Below, piece after piece: positions 7,054-13,978 of a DNA stretch of 26,350 bases. The notes beneath the pieces are model-generated. The model had not been told where the DNA came from and ran no database searches. It was given only the letters and a program-made list of their open reading frames with translations. The position numbers and the translations under genes were made by a program. How positions within the stretch are numbered: the stretch's first letter is position 1; every line of letters starts with the position of its first letter. The stretch spans positions 1 to 26,350 of the forward strand of contig NZ_CP032615.1 in NCBI RefSeq assembly GCF_003626975.1, read 5' to 3'. The stretch is from Pseudomonas sp. DY-1. GTDB taxonomy: Bacteria > Pseudomonadota > Gammaproteobacteria > Pseudomonadales > Pseudomonadaceae.

Positions 7054-8241
7054 TTAAATAATAGGAGCTGGAGCTGGAGCTGGAGCTGGAGCTGGAGCTG
7101 GAGCTGGAGCTGGAGCTGGAGCTGGAGCTGGAGCTGGCTTCCTTTTTTTGAACTTGAACAAGAGTTCTGGAAGAAATTCAATCGTAGATGAATTGATTTT
7201 TGAGAGGGTCTGTTCTTGCGTTGGTGGTAGATTTCTAAATTGATGAAAAATGAAATTTCTAACTGGGTAGAAGAATTCCTCGAAATTTACTCCGGTCTTC
7301 TTTGCAACTCCGCCCAGGAATGAGTCACATTGAGTTTTGAGGTCTGCTAGTGAGCCAGCACAGTTGGCATATTCATTGATGAGCAGCTTTATCCTCTCCT
7401 TTTCAGAGCTGAGTACTTGAAGCTCTCGCAGTATGTCCTTCGTCGCTGAGGGGTCAGCTTTCGAAGCGAACAGATTATCTATCACTGCTTCTTGTTCATG
7501 CTTCAGGATGTTTTCTAGTAATAACTCAAAGACCTGATAGACATAGAAGAAGCAAAATGCAGGATTGTTTTCGTATGGAAAGAGATTGCCCATGATGGAT
7601 GAAATTACGTGGCTGTTTTCAACTTCTTCAGATATGTAGTGTAATTTTAGTTTGTCGCCATCTGGCAGATTTGCATGAAAGTGCGAGAGGTCAGGGTTTT
7701 TGATTGTGAGTGGACTAAAGCCGTATTTCATAAGGGATGGTATTGCTCGGCTAATATCAAATCCTTCTCCATTCAGGGTCTCCTTGCTAATAACGAGGAT
7801 TACAGTGTCTGGATGAAAGAATTTTGAGAGTCGTATGTTTTCATCTCCGCTGATGTCTGGTCTTTCAGTGTATATGTCGTCAAACGAGGAGTTGATGATC
7901 AGTTCGATTGCTTTGTATGCGTAACGCAAGAAGTGAGGGCTGCTGGCGTAACTATGAAGCGAAGACTCTAGCGCATTTATCGGGATGCACCAGCCAATTC
8001 GAGGCTCGTCCGATTCTTTTTTGAGGTGCGTGATAAATATGTCATTTTCCTTGACTCCTTTTCGGAGGAGGAAATGCACCTCAAATTCCTTATCCTTAAA
8101 ATCGTCAATTAGTGTCAATGGCGTAAAGATCTGGAAGCTAAGTTCGTGGTCCTCTTCGAAGGATACAGTGTGGTGTCCTTCCGAATATCCTGAGTAAACG
8201 AGCTTTACGCTTTTTCCATGATGCACACACTCAAAAGCCAT
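7054..8241 (-). CDS. Putative HEPN-domain effector with an Ala-Pro tail, copy 1
   Basis: The product has 395 residues. The N-terminal 200 residues are unrecognised. From about 225 it becomes helical: FFYVYQVFELLLEN (231-244) resembles the first helix of HEPN domains. VRNFIFHQFRN (327-337) contains R328-x4-H333, the catalytic signature of HEPN ribonucleases. Many HEPN proteins are toxins or abortive-infection effectors that cut RNA. The tail (369-393) is an uninterrupted Pro-Ala run encoded by a microsatellite and following a basic stretch (FKFKKRKP), so it is probably an extended rod. The ATG is behind AAGGTG, which overlaps the upstream gene's stop, and the gap is 8 bp, so the two genes are one operon. 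Family and function are inferred from motifs; a structural search would decide. Confidence 0.6.
   Translation of the reverse strand: MAFECVHHGKSVKLVYSGYSEGHHTVSFEEDHELSFQIFTPLTLIDDFKDKEFEVHFLLRKGVKENDIFITHLKKESDEPRIGWCIPINALESSLHSYASSPHFLRYAYKAIELIINSSFDDIYTERPDISGDENIRLSKFFHPDTVILVISKETLNGEGFDISRAIPSLMKYGFSPLTIKNPDLSHFHANLPDGDKLKLHYISEEVENSHVISSIMGNLFPYENNPAFCFFYVYQVFELLLENILKHEQEAVIDNLFASKADPSATKDILRELQVLSSEKERIKLLINEYANCAGSLADLKTQCDSFLGGVAKKTGVNFEEFFYPVRNFIFHQFRNLPPTQEQTLSKINSSTIEFLPELLFKFKKRKPAPAPAPAPAPAPAPAPAPAPAPAPII
7064..7135 (+). repeat. Hexanucleotide microsatellite (GGAGCT)12
   Basis: Twelve exact copies of GGAGCT lie within the last codons of the leftward 395-aa gene and encode Ala-Pro dipeptides. 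Because the unit is six bases, slippage changes tail length by whole AP pairs and leaves the frame intact. Both genome copies carry twelve units. Confidence 0.95.
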
Positions 8242-8249
8242 AGTGCACC

Positions 8250-9428
8250 TTACATGTTTTGGGCTTGATACTTCCTAAGAGCAGTCTTGGAAGCTTTGGT
8301 AAGGTCTCTGTAGCTTTCTGAGTCTTTGTTGAATAGGTCTCTGAAGAAGAATGTGAAGTAAGTTCTTTGGGCGTTGCCAATTTTACTGGCATTGTTTTTT
8401 AGCCAGTCCAAAGAGTTGTTGGTTTCTTCTAGAAATTCCTCTGGATCGTCAATGGTGAGGGTGTTTATTATCTCTATAATTTCATCTACGCTATTTACAG
8501 ATTGGAAGTCAATTAGCTTTCCAATTGCGGCGCCTAGTCCAGACATGGCCTGCGGCTTTTTAAAGATCTGAACAGGTTTTTTTGCAAAGGGAGAATTATT
8601 TTTTTCCAAGTAATCTTCAGAAAGTTCGCAGTCTCCGCAGATTTCTTCTAGTTTCGTGACAAGGTGATGCAGTGTCTCCAGGTACTTTTCAAAAAGCTCT
8701 GTACCTTGGTTCTCTTTCGAGAGTTTTTCAAGGCTGTTAATGTTTTCCAGTATGTCCGCCTTTTCTATTGGAAGTTCATCTCTGTCCAGGTAGGCGTTAA
8801 ACCCTTCTACTACGTCCTTAAAGTTGTACTGGTTGATTCTGGATGCGACCTTGTTGTCGTTCTCTCGGAGTAATTCAACGCCATCTATTCCTGTCTCGAT
8901 ATAGTCAAGGTAAAGAATTTCAATCTGCTGGCGCAAAGACATTGGAGTCTGTCCGGTATTAAGCGTCAGCATTCGATAGAGAATCCCAAGGCGATTCAGG
9001 CCAACATATAGCTCCACCCGTATTTTGGATCGACGAACGCTTTCTAGAGTATCAATGTCATTCTTTTCGGTTAGTTCGGTGAGAAGGTCGAGAATTGTAT
9101 AGGTTCGCTGTAGTCCATCTAGAATCACAAGGTTTGAAGCGTTTTGCATAACCTCGTCGAGGAATCTGCCTTCGTCGTCTGGAATGCTCTCGTCATAATC
9201 TTTTATGGTGGTGGTTAGTGCTAATACCACCGGTGGAATAACGCACTGTCTCATCAGGTCGTGCTTAAGGAGTGAGTATACAGTTTTAGATGAGCGTACT
9301 CTTTTTCTCTGGAATACGTTGTTTTCCAAGACTCCTTTTATTATCCCAACATACTCCCCAATCTCCATTTCTATAAGGGTATTGGTAGCATTGATTCTTA
9401 AGTCTCTAAGATGAGATGCGACTTTCAT
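8250..9428 (-). CDS. DGxxR-motif protein (DUF262/DGQHR-like), copy 1
   Basis: This 392-aa protein has LVILDGLQRTYTILDLL at about 100-116, matching the DGQ(Q/H)R-T signature of DUF262 and DGQHR proteins, here with Leu for the first Gln. It is followed by LNTGQTPMSLRQQIEIL (156-172), like the N-x-(G)-x-x-(M/L)S segment those families carry after the motif. These families have a ParB-like nuclease/NTPase fold and occur in defence loci such as Dnd-type DNA modification and type IV restriction (GmrSD). The C-terminal half is helical and charged, with no recognised nuclease motif. It is the first gene of a leftward operon with the HEPN-like gene. A weak promoter (TTAAAT-16-TAAAAT on the minus strand) lies just upstream. 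A sensor or nucleotide-binding role controlling the HEPN-like partner is my inference. Confidence 0.6.
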   Translation of the reverse strand: MKVASHLRDLRINATNTLIEMEIGEYVGIIKGVLENNVFQRKRVRSSKTVYSLLKHDLMRQCVIPPVVLALTTTIKDYDESIPDDEGRFLDEVMQNASNLVILDGLQRTYTILDLLTELTEKNDIDTLESVRRSKIRVELYVGLNRLGILYRMLTLNTGQTPMSLRQQIEILYLDYIETGIDGVELLRENDNKVASRINQYNFKDVVEGFNAYLDRDELPIEKADILENINSLEKLSKENQGTELFEKYLETLHHLVTKLEEICGDCELSEDYLEKNNSPFAKKPVQIFKKPQAMSGLGAAIGKLIDFQSVNSVDEIIEIINTLTIDDPEEFLEETNNSLDWLKNNASKIGNAQRTYFTFFFRDLFNKDSESYRDLTKASKTALRKYQAQNM

Positions 9429-9567
9429 GGCGTTCCCTGTTAATTTTAAAAATTAGCCTTGGTTATTTAAGGGCATATGTTCGTGAGTGTGCACAAATTT
9501 CAATTATTTCATCCTTGTTCGCGTCTTGCTTGGGCATACCATCGCCTAGTCACTTCTTTAGTAATTG

Positions 9568-9843
9568 CTATCCCGCGCTTTGATTTGGCAAGTTTGAATG
9601 CGCTGCATCGTAATCAGGACTGGTTTGGCCCATTTCTGGAGCAACTTCACCAGTCAGCATCCACCACCTGTATTGAGGGAACACTTTGGCGATAGCCAGA
9701 ATCTCCTCTTCTTTGATCTCCCTCTTGCGGGCAGGGTTCTTCAGATTGTTCCAGGTATAGCGGCTGATTCCCGTCCGCTCTTCAAGCTCCGGTAGGCGGA
9801 TGCCGGAGCTTTTCAAAATTTCTATAACGCGAGCCTTTATCAT
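9568..9843 (-). CDS. Phage repressor (C-type, HTH), copy 1
   Basis: The 91-aa protein starts MIKARVIEILKSSGIRL and has a helix-turn-helix at about 16-36 (LPELEERTGISRYTWNNLK). YRWWMLTGE (about 58-66) follows, a common closing segment of small Pseudomonas phage repressors, then a loose tail. It is leftward, divergent from the excisionase operon, the place of the Pf4 repressor gene (Pf4r/repressor C). It should keep the early operon silent in the lysogen and give immunity to superinfection. It probably binds the two ATCCA-3-TGGAT palindromes in the divergent gap. It is more AT-rich than the virion genes. Confidence 0.85.
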   Translation of the reverse strand: MIKARVIEILKSSGIRLPELEERTGISRYTWNNLKNPARKREIKEEEILAIAKVFPQYRWWMLTGEVAPEMGQTSPDYDAAHSNLPNQSAG

Positions 9844-9867
9844 AACGAAATGATCTATATGTTATCT

Positions 9868-9880
9868 ATCCAAAATGGAT
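9868..9880. promoter_or_regulatory. Repressor operator candidate 1
   Basis: ATCCA-AAA-TGGAT is a perfect palindrome 25 bp ahead of the leftward repressor gene start. Its half-sites are the same as those of the site at 9906-9924. The centres are 41 bp apart, close to four helical turns, which would let two dimers bind on the same face. It probably serves autoregulation of the repressor. Confidence 0.6.
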
Positions 9881-9905
9881 TTGTTTCTGTATTATTCGTT
9901 TCAGG

Positions 9906-9924
9906 TTGATCCATATTGGATCAA
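9906..9924. promoter_or_regulatory. Repressor operator candidate 2
   Basis: TTGATCCA-TAT-TGGATCAA is a perfect 19-base palindrome with 8-base arms, 46 bp ahead of the excisionase-like gene. It is the stronger of the two matching palindromes in the divergent region, so a repressor bound here could block the rightward early promoter. I could not assign -35/-10 boxes with confidence. Confidence 0.65.
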
Positions 9925-9970
9925 TTAAAGGCGAATCGCTTGCATTGCAACGAATAGTGACGGAACAACC

Positions 9971-10186
9971 ATGGAACTGGAAGAGCTTGACCCGCGCGCG
10001 CTGATCGGCCCGCAACAGGACGTTGAAACCATCGAGAGCTGGGCCGAACGCAACGGCGTCGCATACGGCGTTGTCCGGGCCTGGGCCATGAAGGGTGTGC
10101 TGCCCACCGTGAAGCTGGGCAAGCGCCGCATGGTCAACAGCGCCATGCTCCGCACCTGGCTCCTGGAGCAGGAGTGGACGGCATGA
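9971..10186 (+). CDS. Excisionase-like DNA-binding protein 1, copy 1
   Basis: First gene of the rightward early operon (71 aa). VETIESWAERNGVAYGVVRAWAMKG (about 18-42) is a winged-helix/MerR-like recognition unit. VLPTVKLGKRRMVN follows as the wing, with the (G)K-x-x-(I/V)N ending seen in small excisionases. In Pf4 the gene divergent from the repressor is xisF4, an excisionase and activator of phage replication genes, and this gene has the same place and size. It ends in LLEQEWTA, almost the same ending as the 74-aa protein two genes downstream. The next gene's ATG overlaps this stop (ATGA). Confidence 0.75.
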   Translation: MELEELDPRALIGPQQDVETIESWAERNGVAYGVVRAWAMKGVLPTVKLGKRRMVNSAMLRTWLLEQEWTA

Positions 10187-10473
10187 ATGCTCACCTCACC
10201 GCCTGCCTGCGTTCGCTTCTGCTCTCCATCCGCTACTCCGAGCCAAGCGCCTCTCTGTCCGCACTGGTGCTCTTCCACCAACTGGTGCTGATGCATCGCA
10301 TTGCCCGCTGCGTAAATGCGGACCAGTACATCCGCCTGATGACTCTGGCCGCCAACGCATGCCGCTACGCCCTGGCCGGCTACAAGCAAAAAGCCGTCGC
10401 TGCGATCACCCAGGCCGACTCCGCCGCACTGGCCCGTTTCATCGACCTTCATTCCCGAGCAAAGGAGCGCTAG
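10183..10473 (+). CDS. Small helical early protein (PA0717-like position), copy 1
   Basis: No function is known to me for this 96-aa protein. It is mostly helical, rich in Ala, Leu and Arg, with no clear membrane segment or catalytic motif. The ATG at 10183 overlaps the upstream stop by 4 bp, with GGAG about 8 bases before it. That start is preferred to the in-frame GTG at 10174, which lies within the upstream gene. It occupies the place of Pf4 PA0717, also uncharacterised. Translational coupling to the excisionase-like gene suggests early expression. Confidence 0.7.
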   Translation: MNAHLTACLRSLLLSIRYSEPSASLSALVLFHQLVLMHRIARCVNADQYIRLMTLAANACRYALAGYKQKAVAAITQADSAALARFIDLHSRAKER

Positions 10474-10476
10474 GCA

Positions 10477-10700
10477 ATGGAAAGGGAACGCTTCGACCTG
10501 TCACTCAAAGACCTGCTCAGCCCGCCCCGGTAATGCCCTGGCGCGAATTCGCGGACTGGATTCGCATGGGCAACGACCACGACGTGGTGTGGGGCTGGAT
10601 TCGCAACGGCTACATCCCGTCGCACAAGGTGGGCAAGTACGTGATGGTCAACGTGGCGCTCCTGACCCAGCAGTTACTGGAAAAGGAGTGGACGGCGTGA
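10477..10700 (+). pseudogene. Excisionase-like protein 2, copy 1, frameshifted
   Basis: Same as 23247-23471 except for one missing C in the C-run at about 10523-10528, which breaks the frame after about residue 17. The loss is in a homopolymer and is probably a sequence error; the intact version is described for copy 2. Confidence 0.8.
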
Positions 10701-10703
10701 ACC

Positions 10704-10990
10704 ATGAACACACTCGACCGCTACCGCCGCCTCGCCCACGCCGCCAACTGCGACTGCTCTGTCTGCTGGTCCCGTCGCGAACTGGCGAAGAGCGCGCCCT
10801 CCCGGTCCATGTCCTGCGAGCACTGCGCCCCGCGCAGATATCCAAGGTCGCTGGGCGCTGGGTCTGCCAGCCGGCCTCGTTCTGCGAGAAACACAGGCCC
10901 GCCCGCCGCGCCCCGAAGTACTGGAACGTTGTGTACGACAGCGGCAAGCCCACGCCCTTCGTGCCCATCTACGAGCCGTTCGAGGACTGA
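10704..10990 (+). pseudogene. Cys-rich small protein, copy 1, frameshifted
   Basis: Same as 23475-23762 with one missing C near 10825 (GCACTGCGCC here, GCACTGCCGCC in copy 2). The frame is lost after about residue 40, in the middle of the Cys cluster. Probably a consensus error. Confidence 0.8.
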
Positions 10991-10993
10991 GCC

Positions 10994-11206
10994 ATGACTG
11001 ACGCCCAATTCATCGTCGTGGTCGTGGCCCTGTTCGCCTGGCTGACCTTCCGGCTGGCCAAGGCCCTCGGGCTTCTCCCACGCCGCCGCCCCCGCGCCGG
11101 ACTCGCCCCGGTCCAGGGCCGCCGCACCGGCTTGTCCGAACACGCTTCACCGTTCGGTCAAACGGAGCGCCGGGCGGAGCGCACCCTTGACCGCGCCCCG
11201 CCCTGA
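10994..11206 (+). CDS. Small membrane protein, copy 1
   Basis: The 70-aa product has one membrane helix (about residues 5-21, [14 protein letters not shown]) followed by a very basic Arg/Pro-rich tail. The Pf4 gene in this interval (PA0719) is also small and uncharacterised. The ATG lies 3 bp after the Cys-rich gene's stop, so it is in the early operon. The tail's composition could let it contact DNA or phospholipid at the inner membrane. A minor virion protein is an alternative, but I have no direct evidence. Confidence 0.65.
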   Translation: MTDAQFIVVVVALFAWLTFRLAKALGLLPRRRPRAGLAPVQGRRTGLSEHASPFGQTERRAERTLDRAPP

Positions 11207-11453
11207 AAAGCCTCGGCTGGGGAGAGAGGGGCAGCTCCACCGCCCCGCGCTCCCGAGCCCTCGGCGGCAAGAGTGGGATGACAAGGGCAAAGCCCTTGGT
11301 GTTGACCCAGTAACCGGCCGCGCAGGCCCACGTTTTTAACCCCCGGTAGACCGAGACAGCACTCGGGCGAAAACAAGAGTTCGCCTGTGTGGGATCGCTC
11401 GGCCTGCTGAAAGGCAAACCGCGCATGTCGCGCACCCAAGTGAGGAAACACAA
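11207..11453. other. Hairpin-rich non-coding gap before the ssDNA-binding gene
   Basis: No gene is seen in these 247 bp. There are several short hairpins: CAAGGGC-AAA-GCCCTTG (11282-11298), CCGAG/CTCGG (11351-11366) and GGCGAA/TTCGCC (11366-11385). It separates the early DNA-binding genes from the ssDNA-binding/coat genes. It may hold the promoter for those genes, an RNA leader, or a single-strand signal such as a minus-strand origin. An AGGA ribosome site sits before the ATG at 11454. Confidence 0.5.
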
Positions 11454-11807
11454 ATGGCACGTTCAATCATGGAAGTTGCATTCCTGGGCACCCAAAAAAC
11501 CGAAATGGAAGGCGCCAAGTACGTGAAGGTCTTCTACGGCGATGAGCCGGACGGCAAGACCGAGCACGGCCTCTCCATCATCGGCATGGCGGTGGCCGAC
11601 GATTACGCGGATGAGGTGTTCGCCGCTGGCGCTCAGTTCTCCCCGCTGGAAATGGTCCGCATCACCTTCGAGGTGGACCGGGGCGGCCAGAACAAGGGCA
11701 AGAACCTCGCCCTGCACATCGAGTCGGCCAAGCCGCGTCCGACCTCGCAAGGCTCCCGCCAGTCGCAGCCTGCCGCTCAGCCTTCGAGCGAGCCGGCCAA
11801 GTCCTAA
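11454..11807 (+). CDS. Putative single-stranded DNA-binding protein (gV role), copy 1
   Basis: The 117-aa product has a probable beta-rich core (residues 1-90: MEVAFLGTQKTEM, YVKVFYGDEPD, MVRITFEVDRGG, LALHIESAKP). A disordered tail rich in Ser, Gln and Pro follows. This layout suits an OB-fold ssDNA-binding protein coating the plus strand before export. Position supports it: Pf4 has its ssDNA-binding protein gene (PA0720) just before the coat genes. The sequence is longer than Pf4's and I see no close motif match, so the call rests on context and fold-like pattern. The ATG follows GAGGA. Unlike its neighbours, this gene has no frame damage in either copy. Confidence 0.65.
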   Translation: MARSIMEVAFLGTQKTEMEGAKYVKVFYGDEPDGKTEHGLSIIGMAVADDYADEVFAAGAQFSPLEMVRITFEVDRGGQNKGKNLALHIESAKPRPTSQGSRQSQPAAQPSSEPAKS

Positions 11808-11824
11808 CCGGGGAGGGCGCCGCC

Positions 11825-11992
11825 ATGGTGATTCTGGATCGCGTCGTGTGTGACCGCTGCGGGCGACCGATGGGCCAGCTCTGGAATCAACCGGCCCCGG
11901 CGTCCGACCTCCTGCCGCAACTCCATGAACACACCTGCCCCGGTGGCTGCGAACAGCCGCTACCGGCCCAGGTGCTGGAGCACACGGCGTGA
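11825..11992 (+). CDS. Zinc-ribbon-like small protein, copy 1
   Basis: This 55-aa protein has CDRC at residues 9-12 and a second cluster H34-x-H36-x-C38-x3-C42, a probable zinc site. It lies between the ssDNA-binding gene and the virion membrane genes, the place of Pf4 PA0721. It starts at an ATG with GGGAGGG upstream. Function unknown; it may regulate the coat genes. The next gene starts at a GTG inside its stop (GTGA). Confidence 0.65.
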   Translation: MVILDRVVCDRCGRPMGQLWNQPAPASDLLPQLHEHTCPGGCEQPLPAQVLEHTA

Positions 11993-12202
11993 ATTTCATC
12001 CTCTGTGACGGTGAGTGGGCCAGGGCGCAGGCGGCGAGATCGTCTGCACCGGGCAACTCTCGGCGCTCACGGTGGAGGAATTCCGGGCCTCGCTGGATCA
12101 AGGGTCCGGCTTACGTGGGAGGACGCCCAGGCGCTCAAGGATGAGGTGCTCATCCTGTTCGCCGGGGTCTTTGCCTTCCTTCTCCTGAAGAAACTGCTGT
12201 GA
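11989..12202 (+). pseudogene. One-helix virion-type protein, copy 1, frameshifted
   Basis: Matches 24762-24977 with two missing Gs, near 12018 (GTGGGCC against GTGGGGCC) and near 12108 (CCGGCTT against CCGGGCTT). The C-terminal membrane helix is still encoded in its own frame. Both losses are in G runs and are probably sequence errors. Confidence 0.8.
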
Positions 12203-12213
12203 GGATTCACACC

Positions 12214-12420
12214 ATGCGTATCAAGCAACTGCGTTCCCGCATCTCCGCTGCCGTTGGCACCGCCGCCGCTGTCGTCGGCAGTGCCGTCCATGCCGCGGTG
12301 CCGACCGAGGCCACCACCGCACTGACCACCGCTGGGACCGACGTCGGGACCATCGGCTGGGCCGTGTTCGGCGTCCTCGTCGCGGCGGCTGCGTTCAAGT
12401 ACATGCGCCGCGCCCTGTAA
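12214..12420 (+). CDS. coaB: Major coat protein precursor, copy 1
   Basis: The precursor has 68 residues. A signal peptide with a basic start (MRIKQLRSR) and an Ala/Val core ends near VHA|A (cleavage after residue 27 or 28). The mature part of about 40 residues has an N-terminal Thr/Glu/Asp segment, a hydrophobic helix (about 47-61, IGWAVFGVLVAAAAF) and a basic end KYMRRAL that would face the DNA. This is the classic inovirus major coat layout, and the place matches Pf4 coaB. The sequence is not recognisably Pf1/Pf4 CoaB, so this phage belongs to another branch. The ATG at 12214 (behind GAGG) is preferred to the upstream GTG. A strong terminator follows, as after gene VIII in Ff phages. Confidence 0.85.
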   Translation: MRIKQLRSRISAAVGTAAAVVGSAVHAAVPTEATTALTTAGTDVGTIGWAVFGVLVAAAAFKYMRRAL

Positions 12421-12439
12421 GGCCGGTGTCCGTTCCATG

Positions 12440-12465
12440 GGCCCGGTTCGCCGGGCCTTTCTTTT
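12440..12465 (+). terminator. Intrinsic terminator after the major coat gene
   Basis: GGCCCGG-TTCG-CCGGGCC is a 7-bp GC stem with a tetraloop, followed by CTTTCTTTT. It lies 20 bp past the coat stop. It would cap abundant coat mRNA and lower expression of coaA and assembly genes, as in Ff phages between genes VIII and III. Confidence 0.9.
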
Positions 12466-12484
12466 CCACAGGGCGAGTAGCGAG

Positions 12485-13978
12485 ATGGTGAACCCATGTC
12501 CTTCGACTATCCGGCGTTTTATCTGGCCCTTTGCTGCGTGGCTTTTTACCTGGTGTTTTTCGGGCGTCTTTAGCCCTCAAGCATCTGCCGGCACCGGCAC
12601 CTCGGCCTATTACGTGACCGGACAGCTGACGGCTAGCCTCCGATCGAACCCTGCTGAGTCCTGTGCTGCCTATGGCGCCGCTGTTGGCATTTCGTTTCAA
12701 GAGCTCAACGGCGTTGATACAGGGTGTTTCTACTACGGGCCGAATGGGGAGTCGCGCTACACCTACCGGTCGCTCGCCGTGGGTTATTGCCCGGCAGGGC
12801 AACTGTTCTACAACGAGCTCGGTCAGTGTTCGGGGACCCCCCCGGAGCCGGAACCCGATCCCTGTGAAGCCACCATCGGCCAGAACCTCTCCCACGAACA
12901 CCGCATGGGCGACTACACCGGAGGTGGTGCCATCGGTGGCCGCACCGACCCTCCCGGCGTGGTCTGCCAGGGTTCCTGCCAGTACGCCTGGGACAGCGCC
13001 GGACCCACCAACGTCTACCGCTTCGTCGATGGCACGCCCAATGGCGTGTTCGGCCTGTTCTCGTACAAGGGCAACGGCGTGTCCTGTAGCGCCGAAGACA
13101 GCCCTAACAAGGGCCCGTCCTCCCTGGAGGCGCAATCCAAATCCGAGTCCAGCTGCACCGACAAGGTGACCGACGGAGAAGGGCGGGTGCATATGACCTG
13201 CCAGACCAGCAGCGAATACACCAATCCCGGCTCCTGCGACCGGGGCCAGGTTAACGGCGAAACCGTGTGCATTCCCAACAGCCCGTCGCCCTCGCAGCAG
13301 AAGACCGAGACCGAAAAAGAAATCACCGAGGTCACCAACCCGGACGGCTCCAAGACCACCACCACCAGCGAAACCACCACTACGACCAACTGCTCCGGCA
13401 CTAAGTCCTGCACCACCAGCGTGACCAACAACACCTCCGTCAGCCACACCAACGCCGACGGCAGCAAGGGCGATGAGTCCTCCACCTGCACCGGCTCCGG
13501 CTGCAAGGACGGCGACGGCAAATCGCAGGACGACAAGGACAAGGAGAAAGAAGAGAAGGAAGAAGACGAGTCGGTAGCGACCGGCCTGGCCTGTACGGAA
13601 ACCGTGGCGTGCGAAGGGGATGCTATTCAGTGCGCGATTCTGCGGCAGGAAAAGGAGCAGAAGTGCGCGGCTGAAGAACTGAACGACTTCGCGGCGCACA
13701 AGGACGATATCGAAGGCTTCCTCGCCGACGCCGATCCCGGCAACCCCGAATCGCCGCAACTCCAGGTGCCGTCCTTCATCGACTCCGGGGCCCGCTGGCT
13801 CCCGTCCGGCACCTGTCCAGCGGACCAGTCGCTCAACCTGCAAACCCTGGGTGGCCGCAGCTTCTCGCTGTCCTTTGAACCGCTCTGCGCGGCGGTCAAC
13901 GACCTGTCCTATGTCCTCGTGGCCATTGCTGCCGTTGCGGCGGCGCTCTACGTGGGCCGAGCCTTTGGAGGTGCCTGA
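12485..13978 (+). CDS. coaA: Minor coat / adsorption protein (pIII role, TspB-like), copy 2
   Basis: The 497-aa protein caps the virion and binds the host receptor. It starts with a signal peptide (RR at 10-11, hydrophobic core to about 29, cleavage near QASA|G at 35). A Cys-rich N-terminal domain follows, including the CPAGQLFYNELGQC segment. Next is a long Thr/Ser-rich linker and a Lys/Glu/Asp-rich stretch, then CEGDAIQCAI, a motif shared by CoaA and neisserial TspB-type proteins. A C-terminal membrane helix (LSYVLVAIAAVAAALYV) is the anchor. The ATG at 12485 is preferred because an upstream in-frame ATG (12437) lies next to and would read through the terminator hairpin. The stop overlaps the next gene's start (TGATG). 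Copy 1 of this gene is frame-damaged. Confidence 0.92.
   Translation: MVNPCPSTIRRFIWPFAAWLFTWCFSGVFSPQASAGTGTSAYYVTGQLTASLRSNPAESCAAYGAAVGISFQELNGVDTGCFYYGPNGESRYTYRSLAVGYCPAGQLFYNELGQCSGTPPEPEPDPCEATIGQNLSHEHRMGDYTGGGAIGGRTDPPGVVCQGSCQYAWDSAGPTNVYRFVDGTPNGVFGLFSYKGNGVSCSAEDSPNKGPSSLEAQSKSESSCTDKVTDGEGRVHMTCQTSSEYTNPGSCDRGQVNGETVCIPNSPSPSQQKTETEKEITEVTNPDGSKTTTTSETTTTTNCSGTKSCTTSVTNNTSVSHTNADGSKGDESSTCTGSGCKDGDGKSQDDKDKEKEEKEEDESVATGLACTETVACEGDAIQCAILRQEKEQKCAAEELNDFAAHKDDIEGFLADADPGNPESPQLQVPSFIDSGARWLPSGTCPADQSLNLQTLGGRSFSLSFEPLCAAVNDLSYVLVAIAAVAAALYVGRAFGGA

Larger units (their letters stand above)
1..12757. repeat. Copy 1 of the 12.8-kb inovirus genome unit (error-rich)
   Basis: The sequence from base 1 reappears from 12758 and again from 25533. 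The offset between copies 1 and 2 moves from 12,757 at the start to 12,771 at zot, 12,770 after a G-run at about 7013, and 12,775 by coaB, so copy 1 carries about 18 net missing bases. Nearly all differences are one-base losses in G, C or A runs, at 1-1330 and 10,523-12,115. The middle of this copy encodes the same proteins as copy 2. Confidence 0.95.

Noticed and set aside
7064..7135. CRISPR array
   Set aside because: The repeat is a pure hexamer with no spacers; no other spaced repeat array exists in the window.
6928..7191. Rightward open frame with a long Ser-Trp repeat
   Set aside because: It is the complement of the (GGAGCT)n tract inside the leftward 395-aa gene. It has no good ribosome site and its repeat is simply the other strand.
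12437..12484. Upstream ATG as coaA start
   Set aside because: It lies in the terminator hairpin and would put 16 residues before a good signal peptide.
12395..13843. Leftward open frame opposite coaA
   Set aside because: Low-complexity Gly/Ala/Val-rich shadow of coaA, which has a signal peptide, anchor and known family motif.
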